From Deltaproteobacteria bacterium (GTDB lineage: Bacteria; Desulfobacterota; Desulfobulbia; Desulfobulbales; SURF-16): 54,640 nucleotides of DNA. The stretch is taken from the NCBI GenBank assembly GCA_016219175.1, contig JACRCD010000056.1, forward strand, positions 1 through 54,640. The letters are read 5' to 3'. This document shows, piece after piece, positions 9,849 through 17,888 of the stretch. The translations under genes and the position numbers were made by a program. Every line of letters begins with the position of its first letter. The first letter of the stretch is position 1. Under the pieces are notes generated by a model, which worked only from the letters and a program-made list of their open reading frames with translations, was not told where the DNA came from and ran no database searches.

Positions 9849-10271
9849 GTCCGCGGACTTTGTTATGCCGATCGAGGCTCTTGTAAAATGCAATTTGTGG
9901 GTCATTCCGAACGCAGTGAGAAATCTTTACTTGCCATGATTTTATTGGATTTCTCCCTTCGGTCGACCTGACAGGAACCACTCTTTTGCTTTTTTCGCAA
10001 GGGCCCCAATCCTGATGGTATTTGCGCCGGCTTGTTAGGGGTTCATTGGCCTTGGAATTATAACCCGTTTCATAAGGTAGAGACATAAAAAAAAGATAGG
10101 CCTGTCTTCTCTCAGGGAAGACAGGCCTAATCACTGGCAGGAAAATCCGCAAGCTTATTCCAACTCTAAATCATTCGTAGAACCTTACCCCCACGGAGGG
10201 GATGAACGGATCGGCCGGATTACCCGGCCGCCAGCCTTCGAGTTCTATTTTTTCCTTAGAATTGGAAGGTA
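9849..10271. other. Intergenic region with dispersed repeat and ferredoxin terminator
   Basis: A repeat-like stretch at about 9900-9972 begins GTCATTCCGAACGCAGTGAG and ends CTCCCTTCGGTCGACCTGAC, arms that partly pair, as in dispersed repeats of many delta-proteobacteria. The ferredoxin terminator is at 10087-10129. A short hairpin GGCCGG-ATTACC-CGGCC lies near 10212-10231. No gene is supported. Confidence 0.5.
10087..10129 (-). terminator. Rho-independent terminator of the ferredoxin gene
   Basis: Read on the minus strand: a perfect 13-bp stem (TAGGCCTGTCTTC at 10097-10109 pairing with 10117-10129), a 7-base loop, then a run of eight T (A-run 10087-10094 on the plus strand). It is about 140 bases past the ferredoxin stop. 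Confidence 0.85.
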
Positions 10272-10457
10272 TTACACCTCTGTTACGGTGATGGCGCCTT
10301 CGGGACAAACCTCAACACAGGTCTCGCAACCCAGGCATTCATCAGCGTTAACCGGCTCGGCCTTCCCATCAACCATCTCATATACCTGAGCGGGACAAGC
10401 GTTTACACATTCCTCATCGCCAGCACATTTATCCTTGTCTACTATAACTTCCCACAT
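10272..10457 (-). CDS. Ferredoxin with 7 Cys and Asp14 (Fd III type)
   Basis: A 61-residue bacterial ferredoxin. Cluster ligands are Cys11, Asp14, Cys17, Cys51 for cluster I and Cys21, Cys41, Cys44, Cys47 for cluster II. Cys is replaced by Asp at the second position of the first motif (CAGDEECVNACP). The spacing matches D. africanus ferredoxin III, whose Asp14 site holds a [3Fe-4S] cluster that converts to [4Fe-4S] or takes up other metals. It is a cytoplasmic low-potential electron carrier; its partners are unknown. It is monocistronic, with its own terminator and an AGGAGG-like ribosome site before the ATG. Confidence 0.93.
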   Translation of the reverse strand: MWEVIVDKDKCAGDEECVNACPAQVYEMVDGKAEPVNADECLGCETCVEVCPEGAITVTEV

Positions 10458-10703
10458 AATATTACCTCCTATTTCATGAAAATTCTTTTGGGCGGAATCA
10501 CTTCAAACCCAGCGTTAACCAACTATTATTTACTGATCTCGACACGCAATTTTAATAAATTTTAATTCCATTACAATCAAACCCCTCCATTTGTCAACAC
10601 AATTTTTATAGCTGTTGACCTTACCGGGCCAATATTTTAAATAGCAATAAAATCGTGCAATTCCTACTTGAAAAAATTTACGTCCCCACGCAACGGAGAA
10701 TCC

Positions 10704-11063
10704 ATGAAGATAAAAAAGAAAGGCACGCCGCGGAAGGTCTCTGCCAAGCTTTCCGCGCAGAAATCCGAAGAGGCGATGATCGCCGGCATCCTCGAAGGCA
10801 GCCCGGACGGCATCGGCGTGGCGGTCATCAGACTTGATTGCGGCTGCCGGAAGATGGCCGCGGTGGACAAAAATGGTGACCCGGCCAGCAAGGTTATTAT
10901 CTACCGTGACCTGGCGGATTCAATTTGTGACAAATGCAAGGCGGACAACGGCGCTTTCCTCCGGGTCAGTGAAGAGTTCATTCACTGGGTTGATCCCGCG
11001 CCGGATGAGCCGACCAGGGAAAAGATCGAGGCCAAAGTGCTCGGCACCAGAACAGCACATTAA
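10704..11063 (+). CDS. Small Cys-motif protein, function unknown
   Basis: About 119 residues from the ATG at 10704, chosen because GGAG sits seven bases upstream; an in-frame ATG at 10668 is less likely. The N-terminus is very basic (MKIKKKGTPRKVSAKLSAQK). The middle has LDCGC and SICDKCKADN, giving CxC and CxxC pairs that could bind a metal. No signal peptide or membrane segment. No family is recognised. The stop lies 78 bases before the MlaC-like gene, so cotranscription is possible but not shown. Confidence 0.7.
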   Translation: MKIKKKGTPRKVSAKLSAQKSEEAMIAGILEGSPDGIGVAVIRLDCGCRKMAAVDKNGDPASKVIIYRDLADSICDKCKADNGAFLRVSEEFIHWVDPAPDEPTREKIEAKVLGTRTAH

Positions 11064-11141
11064 AATGTGCAAAAATTCTCTGTTCTGTGACATGATGGAA
11101 AATGACAAGCCTCAAGCAAAAAAATTTCCGGTGGAGGAAAA

Positions 11142-11768
11142 ATGAAAAAACAAATGACCGTGTCCATCTCCATGATGGCCTGCATTGCCCTTGCCCTCAT
11201 TTTTACCGGCATCGCCCGCTCCCAGGGCAAAGGGCCCACGGAGATGATGAAAGGTGTCGTTGGCGAAGTCTTCCATACGCTGCAGACGTATCCGGTTGAC
11301 GGCCCGGCTGAAAACAACCATTTACGCCGGGACGCGATCAGAAAAATAATCGATGCCAATTTCGACTCGATTGAGATGTCGCGAAGAGCCCTCGGCCCTT
11401 ACTGGAAAGAGATCTCCGAGGACCAGCAGCGGCAGTTTACCCAGCTGTTCTACTGGCGTCTTTACAATTTTTATATCCTGAGGGTTGAGGCCTATTCCGA
11501 CGAGAAGGTTCTTTACAATAAAGAGATTCTCAAAGGAAATGTGGCTGCTGTCTATACCCAGGTGAGCAGCAAAAAATACCCTGAGTTTGACATTGAATAC
11601 CGGCTCAAGCAGGAAGGGGAAAACTGGAAAATCTACGATGTGGTTATCGAAGGGGTGAGCCTGGTTGCCAATTACCGCAGCCAATTCAGCAGCTTCCTGA
11701 GCAAAAAATCATTTGAGGAACTGCTCAAGGCGCTCCGAGAGAAAAACCCTGAAGACCCCATGCGCTAA
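11142..11768 (+). CDS. MlaC/Ttg2D-family periplasmic phospholipid-binding protein
   Basis: A 208-residue protein with a signal peptide (about residues 1-27, ending IARSQG) and a MlaC fold domain: RRDAIRKIIDANFDSIEMSR, ALGPYWKEISEDQQRQF, then a beta-rich part ending WKIYDVVIEGVSLVANYRSQF. MlaC carries phospholipids between outer and inner membranes for MlaFEDB. Here it has no MlaE, F or D next to it. Its stop abuts the ATG of an efflux adaptor (TAAATG), so it seems to belong to the following efflux operon. The ribosome site is GGAGG. Confidence 0.88.
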   Translation: MKKQMTVSISMMACIALALIFTGIARSQGKGPTEMMKGVVGEVFHTLQTYPVDGPAENNHLRRDAIRKIIDANFDSIEMSRRALGPYWKEISEDQQRQFTQLFYWRLYNFYILRVEAYSDEKVLYNKEILKGNVAAVYTQVSSKKYPEFDIEYRLKQEGENWKIYDVVIEGVSLVANYRSQFSSFLSKKSFEELLKALREKNPEDPMR

Positions 11769-12740
11769 ATGCGGAAAACTCACACCCTTTTTCTACAGAG
11801 GCTCACTGTTTTTTTGCTCGTCATGTTGGGCCCTGGCTGCTCGGAGTCCCGGCGCCAACCCTTTCAGGGATATGTCGAGGGAGAATTCATTCACGTCTCT
11901 TCCCCCCTGGCGGGAAAACTGCTGACCCTGGCCGTCAAGAGAGGAATGGACGTCCAGCAGGGGAGCCCCCTTTTTACCCTGGAGCACGAGTTTGAGAGTG
12001 AAGCGGTCAGCGAGGCGCGCCAGGTGCTGCTGCGGGCCGAAAACAAACTGGCTGATCTCGGCAAGGGACTGCGCCCCACCGAACTTGCCGCCATTGAAGC
12101 CCGGCTGGAGCAGGCGCGCGCCGCATATAATCTGGCCCGCACCGAACTGTATCGCCGCGAGGATCTCTATGCCGGCAATGCCATAGCCAAGGAGCAGCTT
12201 GACCGGGCCCGCACGGAGATGGAGCGGAGCGGAGCGGCGGTTGACCAGCTGCGGGCCGAGCTGAAGACCGCCGGACTCGGCGCCCGGCCGGACGAGATCG
12301 AAGCGGCCCGGGCCGATGTCGAGGCGGCCCGGGACCGTTTGAGCCAGGCGCGCTGGAAACTGGAACAGAAAGAGCAGACCGCCCCGCGGGCGGGCTTTAT
12401 CCATGACACCTTTTACAATGAAGGGGAGTTTGTCCCGGCCGGCTATCCGGTGCTGAGCCTGCTGCCGCCGGGTAACATCAAAATCCGTTTTTTTGTGCCC
12501 GAGCAGACCGTGGGAACTCTGGCCATGGGACAGAAGGTTCTGGCCACCTTTGACGGCGCTGCCCAGACCTATAGCCTGACAATCTCCTACATTTCTCCCC
12601 AGGCCGAATATACCCCCCCCGTCATTTACAGCAGAGAAACGCGCACCAAGCTGGTCTACATGATTGAGGCCTTGCCGGACGCGGACCAGCAGGCCATAGA
12701 CCTCCACCCGGGCCAACCGGTGGACGTCTATCCGGAGTAA
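11769..12740 (+). CDS. HlyD-family efflux adaptor (membrane-fusion protein)
   Basis: A 323-residue periplasmic adaptor. The N-terminal hydrophobic segment ends at Cys24 in MLGPGC, an atypical lipobox, so lipidation is possible but uncertain. A lipoyl/barrel-sandwich half (VSSPLAGKLLTLAVKRGMDV) leads into a long coiled-coil hairpin (about residues 75-205), then the second lipoyl half (APRAGFIHDTFYNEGEFV) and a beta barrel. It resembles YbhG/YhiI adaptors that pair with YbhF/YbhSR-type ABC-2 exporters. It starts directly after the MlaC-like gene and ends two bases before the ATPase gene. Confidence 0.88.
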   Translation: MRKTHTLFLQRLTVFLLVMLGPGCSESRRQPFQGYVEGEFIHVSSPLAGKLLTLAVKRGMDVQQGSPLFTLEHEFESEAVSEARQVLLRAENKLADLGKGLRPTELAAIEARLEQARAAYNLARTELYRREDLYAGNAIAKEQLDRARTEMERSGAAVDQLRAELKTAGLGARPDEIEAARADVEAARDRLSQARWKLEQKEQTAPRAGFIHDTFYNEGEFVPAGYPVLSLLPPGNIKIRFFVPEQTVGTLAMGQKVLATFDGAAQTYSLTISYISPQAEYTPPVIYSRETRTKLVYMIEALPDADQQAIDLHPGQPVDVYPE

Positions 12741-12742
12741 TT

Positions 12743-13666
12743 ATGATGGCGCAAGAGCCGCTTGTTATCGATGTCCGGAACCTGACCAAGTCGTTTGCCG
12801 GCAAAACGGTGGTCGACAAACTATCGCTGCAAGTGGCTCCAGGGGAAATTTACGGTTTCCTCGGTCCCAACGGCAGCGGCAAGACCACCTTCATCCGCAT
12901 GCTGTGCGGCCTCTTGCGTCCGGATGCGGGCAGCGGCTTCTGCCTGGGGTATGATGTTCTTGCCGAGTCGGAGAAAATCAAAACACACATCGGCTACATG
13001 GCGCAGAGATTCAGCCTGTATGAGGACTTAAGCGTTCGCGAGAACCTCAATTTCATGGGCCGGATCTACGGCATCGGCAACCTGCGCGACGCGGTTGGCG
13101 AAACCCTGGAACGCATGCAGCTGAGCCCTTTTGCCGCCCAGCTGGCCGGCACCCTGTCCGGCGGCTGGAAACAGCGGTTGGCCCTGGCCGCCTGCCTGCT
13201 GCATCGCCCCCGGCTGCTGCTGCTTGACGAGCCGACGGCCGGGGTTGACCCCAAGGCGCGCCGGGATTTCTGGGATGACATTTACAGTCTCGCGGCCGAA
13301 GGTGTCACCTCCCTGATCAGCACCCATTACATGGACGAGGCGGAACGCTGCCACCGCCTGGCCTATCTCGCCTATGGCAACCTGCTTGCCTCCGGCACCG
13401 CCGATGAAGTGATAAAATCCTCCGGACTGACGACCTGGTCGCTGTCCGGTAAAAATGTGCACCGGCTCGCGCCAACACTCAAATCACTGGCAGGGGTGGA
13501 ACAGGTGGTGCCCTTCGGCGCCACCCTCCATATCAGCGGTCATGATGCGACGCAGCTGGAAAGGAGCCTGCAGCCCTTTATGAACGGCGAATATACCAGC
13601 CGGAAGACCGCTGCCAATCTGGAGGAGGTCTTCATCAGCCTGATGCAGCAACAGAGGGTGGCGTAA
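12743..13666 (+). CDS. ABC exporter ATP-binding protein (YbhF/YhiH type)
   Basis: A 307-residue ATPase. Walker A is GPNGSGKTT, Q-loop MAQRFSLYEDL, signature LSGGWKQRLALA, Walker B LLLLDEPTAGVDP, H-loop ISTHYMDEAERC. A roughly 80-residue C-terminal extension follows, typical of ABC-2 drug/export ATPases. It energises the ABC-2 permease encoded immediately after it (TAATG, one-base overlap at 13666). The substrate is unknown; YbhFSR-like systems export drugs or cations. A single nucleotide-binding domain implies that it works as a dimer. Confidence 0.92.
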   Translation: MMAQEPLVIDVRNLTKSFAGKTVVDKLSLQVAPGEIYGFLGPNGSGKTTFIRMLCGLLRPDAGSGFCLGYDVLAESEKIKTHIGYMAQRFSLYEDLSVRENLNFMGRIYGIGNLRDAVGETLERMQLSPFAAQLAGTLSGGWKQRLALAACLLHRPRLLLLDEPTAGVDPKARRDFWDDIYSLAAEGVTSLISTHYMDEAERCHRLAYLAYGNLLASGTADEVIKSSGLTTWSLSGKNVHRLAPTLKSLAGVEQVVPFGATLHISGHDATQLERSLQPFMNGEYTSRKTAANLEEVFISLMQQQRVA

Positions 13667-14808
13667 TGACCGGCAACGGTTTTTTTTCATTCCGACGTTT
13701 CCGGGCCATGGTGGGCAAGGAGTTCGTGCAGATGCGCCGGGACCGGATAACCTTTGCCATGATGATCGGCATCCCCATTCTACAGATGATCATCTTCGGC
13801 TTTGCCATCAACTCTGACCCCAAGCACTTGCCCACCGTCATCCTGGCCGCGGACCACAGCGTTTTCACCCGGACCATTATCAGCGCCATGCAAAACAGCG
13901 GCTACTTCCGGGTCATCGAAAATGTGGCAAGCGAAACAGAGGCTGATCTTCTCGTCAAGGAAGGGGAGGTGCAGTTCGTGCTCAGCATCCCGGAGCAATT
14001 CTCCCGCCGTCTGGTGCGGGGCGAGAACCCGTCCCTGCTGCTCACGGCCGACGCCACCGATCCGGCCGCCACCAGCAACGCGGTCTCAGCCTTCCGTCTG
14101 CTGGCGGAGTCGGCCCTGAGCCGGGATCTCGACGGACCGCTGCAGCATCTGCGCCGCACCAAGGCGCCGCTTGACATCATTGTCCACCCCCGTTTCAATC
14201 CGGAGGCCGTGACCCAGTACAACATCGTGCCCGGCCTGATGGGGGTGGTGCTGACCATGACGCTCGTCATCATCACGGCCCTGGCCATGACCAGGGAGCG
14301 GGAACGGGGCACCATGGAAAATCTTCTTTCCACTCCGGTCAAGCCCATGGAGGTGATGATCGGCAAAATCATGCCGTACATTATCGTCGGCTACGTGCAG
14401 ATGGGCGTCATCCTGCTGGCCGGACGTTTTCTCTTTAAGGTGCCGATGATCGGTAATATCTTTCTGCTGCTGGCTGTTTCGCTTTTTTTCATCGCAGCCA
14501 ATCTCGGGGTCGGCCTCACCTTTTCCACCATAGCCCGCAATCAGTTGCAGGCGGTGCAGATGGCCTTTTTTTTCTTCCTGCCCTCCATTCTGCTCTCCGG
14601 CTTCATGTTCCCTTTCCGCGGCATGCCGGTATGGGCCCAACACGTCGGAGAAATGCTTCCCCTCACTCACTATCTGCGCATTGTCCGCGGCATACTCCTC
14701 AAAGGCAATGATTTCGCTCACATCCTGCCAAACCTGTGGCCCATTGCCCTTTTTCTGCTGATCGCGCTAAGCGTCGGTCTGAAACGGTATCGCCGCACCC
14801 TGGATTAA
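13666..14808 (+). CDS. ABC-2 type permease (YbhS/YhhJ type)
   Basis: A 380-residue ABC-2 permease: N-terminal transmembrane helix (about 28-48), a large periplasmic domain (about 50-185), then five hydrophobic segments from about 190, including the family block TMENLLSTPVKPMEVMIGKI and the cytoplasmic-edge GMPVWAQHVGEMLPLTHYL. Only one permease gene is present, so it would form a homodimer, unless a second half lies elsewhere. It overlaps the ATPase stop by one base. A hairpin (GTGGGCATG/CATGCCCAC, near 14906-14930) follows without a U-tract. Confidence 0.9.
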   Translation: MTGNGFFSFRRFRAMVGKEFVQMRRDRITFAMMIGIPILQMIIFGFAINSDPKHLPTVILAADHSVFTRTIISAMQNSGYFRVIENVASETEADLLVKEGEVQFVLSIPEQFSRRLVRGENPSLLLTADATDPAATSNAVSAFRLLAESALSRDLDGPLQHLRRTKAPLDIIVHPRFNPEAVTQYNIVPGLMGVVLTMTLVIITALAMTRERERGTMENLLSTPVKPMEVMIGKIMPYIIVGYVQMGVILLAGRFLFKVPMIGNIFLLLAVSLFFIAANLGVGLTFSTIARNQLQAVQMAFFFFLPSILLSGFMFPFRGMPVWAQHVGEMLPLTHYLRIVRGILLKGNDFAHILPNLWPIALFLLIALSVGLKRYRRTLD

Positions 14809-14959
14809 AAAAGGATGAAAATCCGATGGAATTTTTCACGTAAATATTGTAACTATCCAGGGATTAAGGGTAGAGGTTGAAGGCTGAAAACCTTCTTAAG
14901 ACCGGTGGGCATGATGACCCCATGCCCACTTTAAGACGACACATTAACACGAGGACTCC

Positions 14960-15316
14960 ATGTTCCATTCCCGCGCAGCAGCTTTACAAGACAACCGTAT
15001 TCCGTTTACCCCTCTCATACTGGGAATTTGCCTGGCAGGCCTGCTTTTCTTAGCGGGTTGCGCAACCGTTGGTCATGATTTCGACGCGGGCCAGATCCCC
15101 ACCATAAAAATCGGCAAATCAACGGAGAGCGACATCCGTCTCACCTTCGGCTCCCCCTGGCGGATTGGCATCGAGGACGGCCAGAAGACCTGGACCTACG
15201 GCAAGTACCGTTATAACCTCTTTGCCCCGGCCAAAACCAGGGATCTGGTGATCCGTTTTGACGACAGAGGGGTTGTCGCTTCCTATACCTATAACACCAC
15301 GGAAAACGGGGAATGA
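14960..15316 (+). CDS. BamE/SmpA-like outer-membrane lipoprotein
   Basis: A 118-residue lipoprotein. The lipobox is LAGC (Cys34) after a hydrophobic signal. The mature part reads IKIGKSTESDIRLTFGSPWR, then KTWTYGKYRYN and LVIRFDDRGVVASYTYN, the SmpA/OmlA/BamE fold of two helices and a three-stranded sheet. BamE stabilises the BAM outer-membrane assembly machine. In this protein a specific BAM role is inferred; several small lipoproteins share the fold. It is transcribed alone, convergent to the dsrN-like gene. Confidence 0.75.
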   Translation: MFHSRAAALQDNRIPFTPLILGICLAGLLFLAGCATVGHDFDAGQIPTIKIGKSTESDIRLTFGSPWRIGIEDGQKTWTYGKYRYNLFAPAKTRDLVIRFDDRGVVASYTYNTTENGE

Positions 15317-15511
15317 TGTGACTCGGGCGGGCATGAACCCCGCCCCTACCACCCTCTTCCAACACGACAGGCGTGCGCAACACCCTTTTGTTACGCACGC
15401 GGTTGAAGCCGTCAGCCCGCCCTTCGACGTACAGCCTGCAAGCCCATCCAGCCGCGCGGTTTTACAAATGATTTTCCCCTTGCCGCCCAAGGGGGCCGGG
15501 ACGGATTGCGG

Positions 15512-16912
15512 TTACCCTTCTCTTTTGCTCCGGGCAAACTCCGCGCCCTTTCCTGTCAGCGCCTCCGCCCATTGCGGGGTGCCCACGGCGTGGACATGGG
15601 TATAAAGGGCCAGCACATTTTTGTAGATAAGGCCGTCACGCCCCCCGGCAAATCCCACCCCCCGCTTCACGTCAAAACCAAGCGCAGCCGGGCTGCCGGC
15701 CCAGAAAGCCACCTTGCTGTAGCGGAATTCATGCCCTTTTATTTCCGTGCCCTGTTCATAGAAAGGGTTGCCCGCTCTGACCTCAAGCACCGAATAGCCA
15801 TGGGCCTGGGGCTTTTTCTCCAGGGTAAAGTGCACGGGAAAGACCCCGACCAGAGGATAGTCCACACCTTCCACGGTTATTTTCTCCCCCAGATAAATCA
15901 ATCCGCCGCATTCGGCATAAATGGGCAGCCCCCTGTCCGCCCACTTTTTCAGCGACTGCCGGAATGACACGTTTTCCGCCAGCAGACGCGCGCTGGTCTC
16001 GGGAAATCCGCCGCCGATGTAAAGGGCGTCAATTTCCGGCAATTCCACCGCAACCATCGAATTAATTTCAACAATCTCAGCACCGGCCCGCTCCAGGGCA
16101 AGCAGGTTTTCCGGATAATAAAACTGAAAGGCCGCATCCCGGATGACGCCGATACGCACCTTCTCCGTCCCGGCGCCGGCCCCGGCCCTTCCTTCCCGGC
16201 GCACGATGAGCGGGGTCGCCATCAAGGGTTCCAGATCCCGCGGACTGATGCTTTTCTCCATGGTGTCGGCCAGGAGCTGCAACGCTTCCTCCGCGCCGTC
16301 ATACTCCTGGAAAGGGGTCACCCCCAGATGACGCATGGGAAAGATATCTTTTTTCATGCGGTGGACAGCCCCCACCACCGGAATGCCCGTATATTTTTCA
16401 ACCGCTTCCCTGACGATCTTTTCGTGCCGCGCACTGCCGAGACGATTCAGCACGACACCGCGGATGTCGACCTTGGCGTCAAGCAGCTTGCAGCCGAGCA
16501 CCATTGCTGCCACCGTCCGGGTGGTCTTGGTACAGTCAACCACGAGCAGCACGGGCAGGCCGAGACGGACGGCCAGTTCCGCCGTGCTGTAAGTACCGCT
16601 GGCGTCTACCCCGTCATAGAGGCCGCGGTTGCCTTCCACAATGACAAAGTCTCCATTCTCCGCATGTTCGGCAAAGGAGGCGAGCAGCGCATCCTCAGCC
16701 ATCAGAAACGGATCAAGATTAAAGCAGGGGCTGCCGGCCGCAAGGCTGAGCCAGCCGGCATCGATATAATCCGGACCTTTTTTGAAGGCGGCAACCCTAT
16801 GCCCCATCCTGGCAAGCATGGCCACCAGACCCACTGCCACCACGCTTTTGCCGGATCCTCCGCCGAGACCGGCTATGACAAGTCCGGGGGGACCCTTTTT
16901 AGTATTATCCAC
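15512..16912 (-). CDS. CbiA/DsrN-type glutamine-dependent amidase (siroheme or cobyrinate a,c-diamide synthase)
   Basis: A 466-residue two-domain protein: an N-terminal ATP-binding dethiobiotin-synthetase-like domain (P-loop GLGGGSGKS, FKKGPDYIDAGWLS, VIVEGNRGLYDG) and a C-terminal class I glutamine amidotransferase domain with the nucleophile Cys in YAECGGLIYL. CbiA amidates the a and c acetates of cobyrinate. The paralogue DsrN of sulfite-reducing organisms makes siroheme amide for DsrAB. Its location 3 kb from dsrABD, with no other cobalamin gene, favours DsrN, but sequence alone does not separate the two. It is divergent from the TPR gene. Confidence 0.85.
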   Translation of the reverse strand: MDNTKKGPPGLVIAGLGGGSGKSVVAVGLVAMLARMGHRVAAFKKGPDYIDAGWLSLAAGSPCFNLDPFLMAEDALLASFAEHAENGDFVIVEGNRGLYDGVDASGTYSTAELAVRLGLPVLLVVDCTKTTRTVAAMVLGCKLLDAKVDIRGVVLNRLGSARHEKIVREAVEKYTGIPVVGAVHRMKKDIFPMRHLGVTPFQEYDGAEEALQLLADTMEKSISPRDLEPLMATPLIVRREGRAGAGAGTEKVRIGVIRDAAFQFYYPENLLALERAGAEIVEINSMVAVELPEIDALYIGGGFPETSARLLAENVSFRQSLKKWADRGLPIYAECGGLIYLGEKITVEGVDYPLVGVFPVHFTLEKKPQAHGYSVLEVRAGNPFYEQGTEIKGHEFRYSKVAFWAGSPAALGFDVKRGVGFAGGRDGLIYKNVLALYTHVHAVGTPQWAEALTGKGAEFARSKREG

Positions 16913-17256
16913 GCCTGACTCCGATTTTCCCTGATAATGGTTATTACTGCCTGGTGTCCAAACGGCCCCCGCCAGACAAGTATTCTGTAACGGTTATTAG
17001 AATGTCCTTTTTTTGTTTCTTGCCACCGGCATCCAATAAAGTCAAGGGTTCCGTAAAACGGATATAAATCTTTTCAGCTTGGTGACTCATCTACTTGAAA
17101 TTATATTTATTCGTGGTTAAATTCAGCAAGCGTTTAAAAACACGGCACATACGCTGCCCCACTTGGCACTTAATCACTCCGGCCCGACGCTTGCCAGCCC
17201 TTGCATGACTTCCCGGAGTGCATTGTCAGAAAAAATTACCAATAGAAGGATTCCCC
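16913..17256. other. Divergent promoter region of the dsrN-like and TPR genes
   Basis: This gap separates divergent genes and should hold two promoters. It is more AT-rich than its surroundings around 17070-17130. No clear palindrome, repeat or small gene was found. An AAGGA ribosome site lies just before the TPR gene's ATG at 17257. Confidence 0.4.
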
Positions 17257-17886
17257 ATGTCCGAAACGCAACTGAAAGAAGACCTTGCCAAAGTTATAGA
17301 GGAAATGGAACAAAAATGTCAGGAAAATCCGGACTCCATCATGGCCCATCACCACCTGGCCCTGGTTTACCGCAAAGCTGGCCGGCACAATGACGCCATC
17401 AGGGAATTGAAAAGATGTCTTGAGATTGATGAACAATCAGCCGAGGCATATATCAATCTCGGCGCTGTCTATTTCGAACTGGGCAAGCTTGACGAGGCCC
17501 TGCAGGCCAACAAAATGGCGCTGCTTTATGCGGTCAATCCCGCCCAGGCCCATACCAATATCGGTCTTATCATGCAGCAGAAAGGCGAACAGGATAAAGC
17601 CATTGACGCCTACACCAAGGCGACGCACCATGACCCGAATCTCGCCTTTGCCTGGGTGAATCTGGCCTCGGCCCAGATCATGGCGGGAAACTTTGCCGAG
17701 GCGCTGGCCGCGGCCAAAAAAGCCGTTGAGCTTGATCCCGATTTCCCCATGACTCACAACAATCTGGCGGTGGCCTATTACTACAGCAGGGATTTTCAGT
17801 CTGCCAAAAATTCGATTGCCGAGGCAAGCAGACGGGGCTATCCGGTTGATCCTAATTTCATCAAAGCAGTTAATGAAGAACGCTAG
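17257..17886 (+). CDS. TPR-repeat protein
   Basis: About 209 residues from the ATG at 17257, which has AAGGA eight bases upstream. At least four tetratricopeptide repeats are visible, with the canonical pattern (HHHLALVYRKAGRHNDAIRELKRCLEI, each repeat about 34 residues), up to about residue 190. No signal peptide, so it is cytoplasmic. TPRs mediate protein-protein contacts; the partner is unknown. It ends two bases before the HEAT-type gene, forming an operon in the dsr neighbourhood, so a role in assembly or supply of the sulfite-reduction apparatus is possible but unproven. Confidence 0.85.
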   Translation: MSETQLKEDLAKVIEEMEQKCQENPDSIMAHHHLALVYRKAGRHNDAIRELKRCLEIDEQSAEAYINLGAVYFELGKLDEALQANKMALLYAVNPAQAHTNIGLIMQQKGEQDKAIDAYTKATHHDPNLAFAWVNLASAQIMAGNFAEALAAAKKAVELDPDFPMTHNNLAVAYYYSRDFQSAKNSIAEASRRGYPVDPNFIKAVNEER

Positions 17887-17888
17887 CC

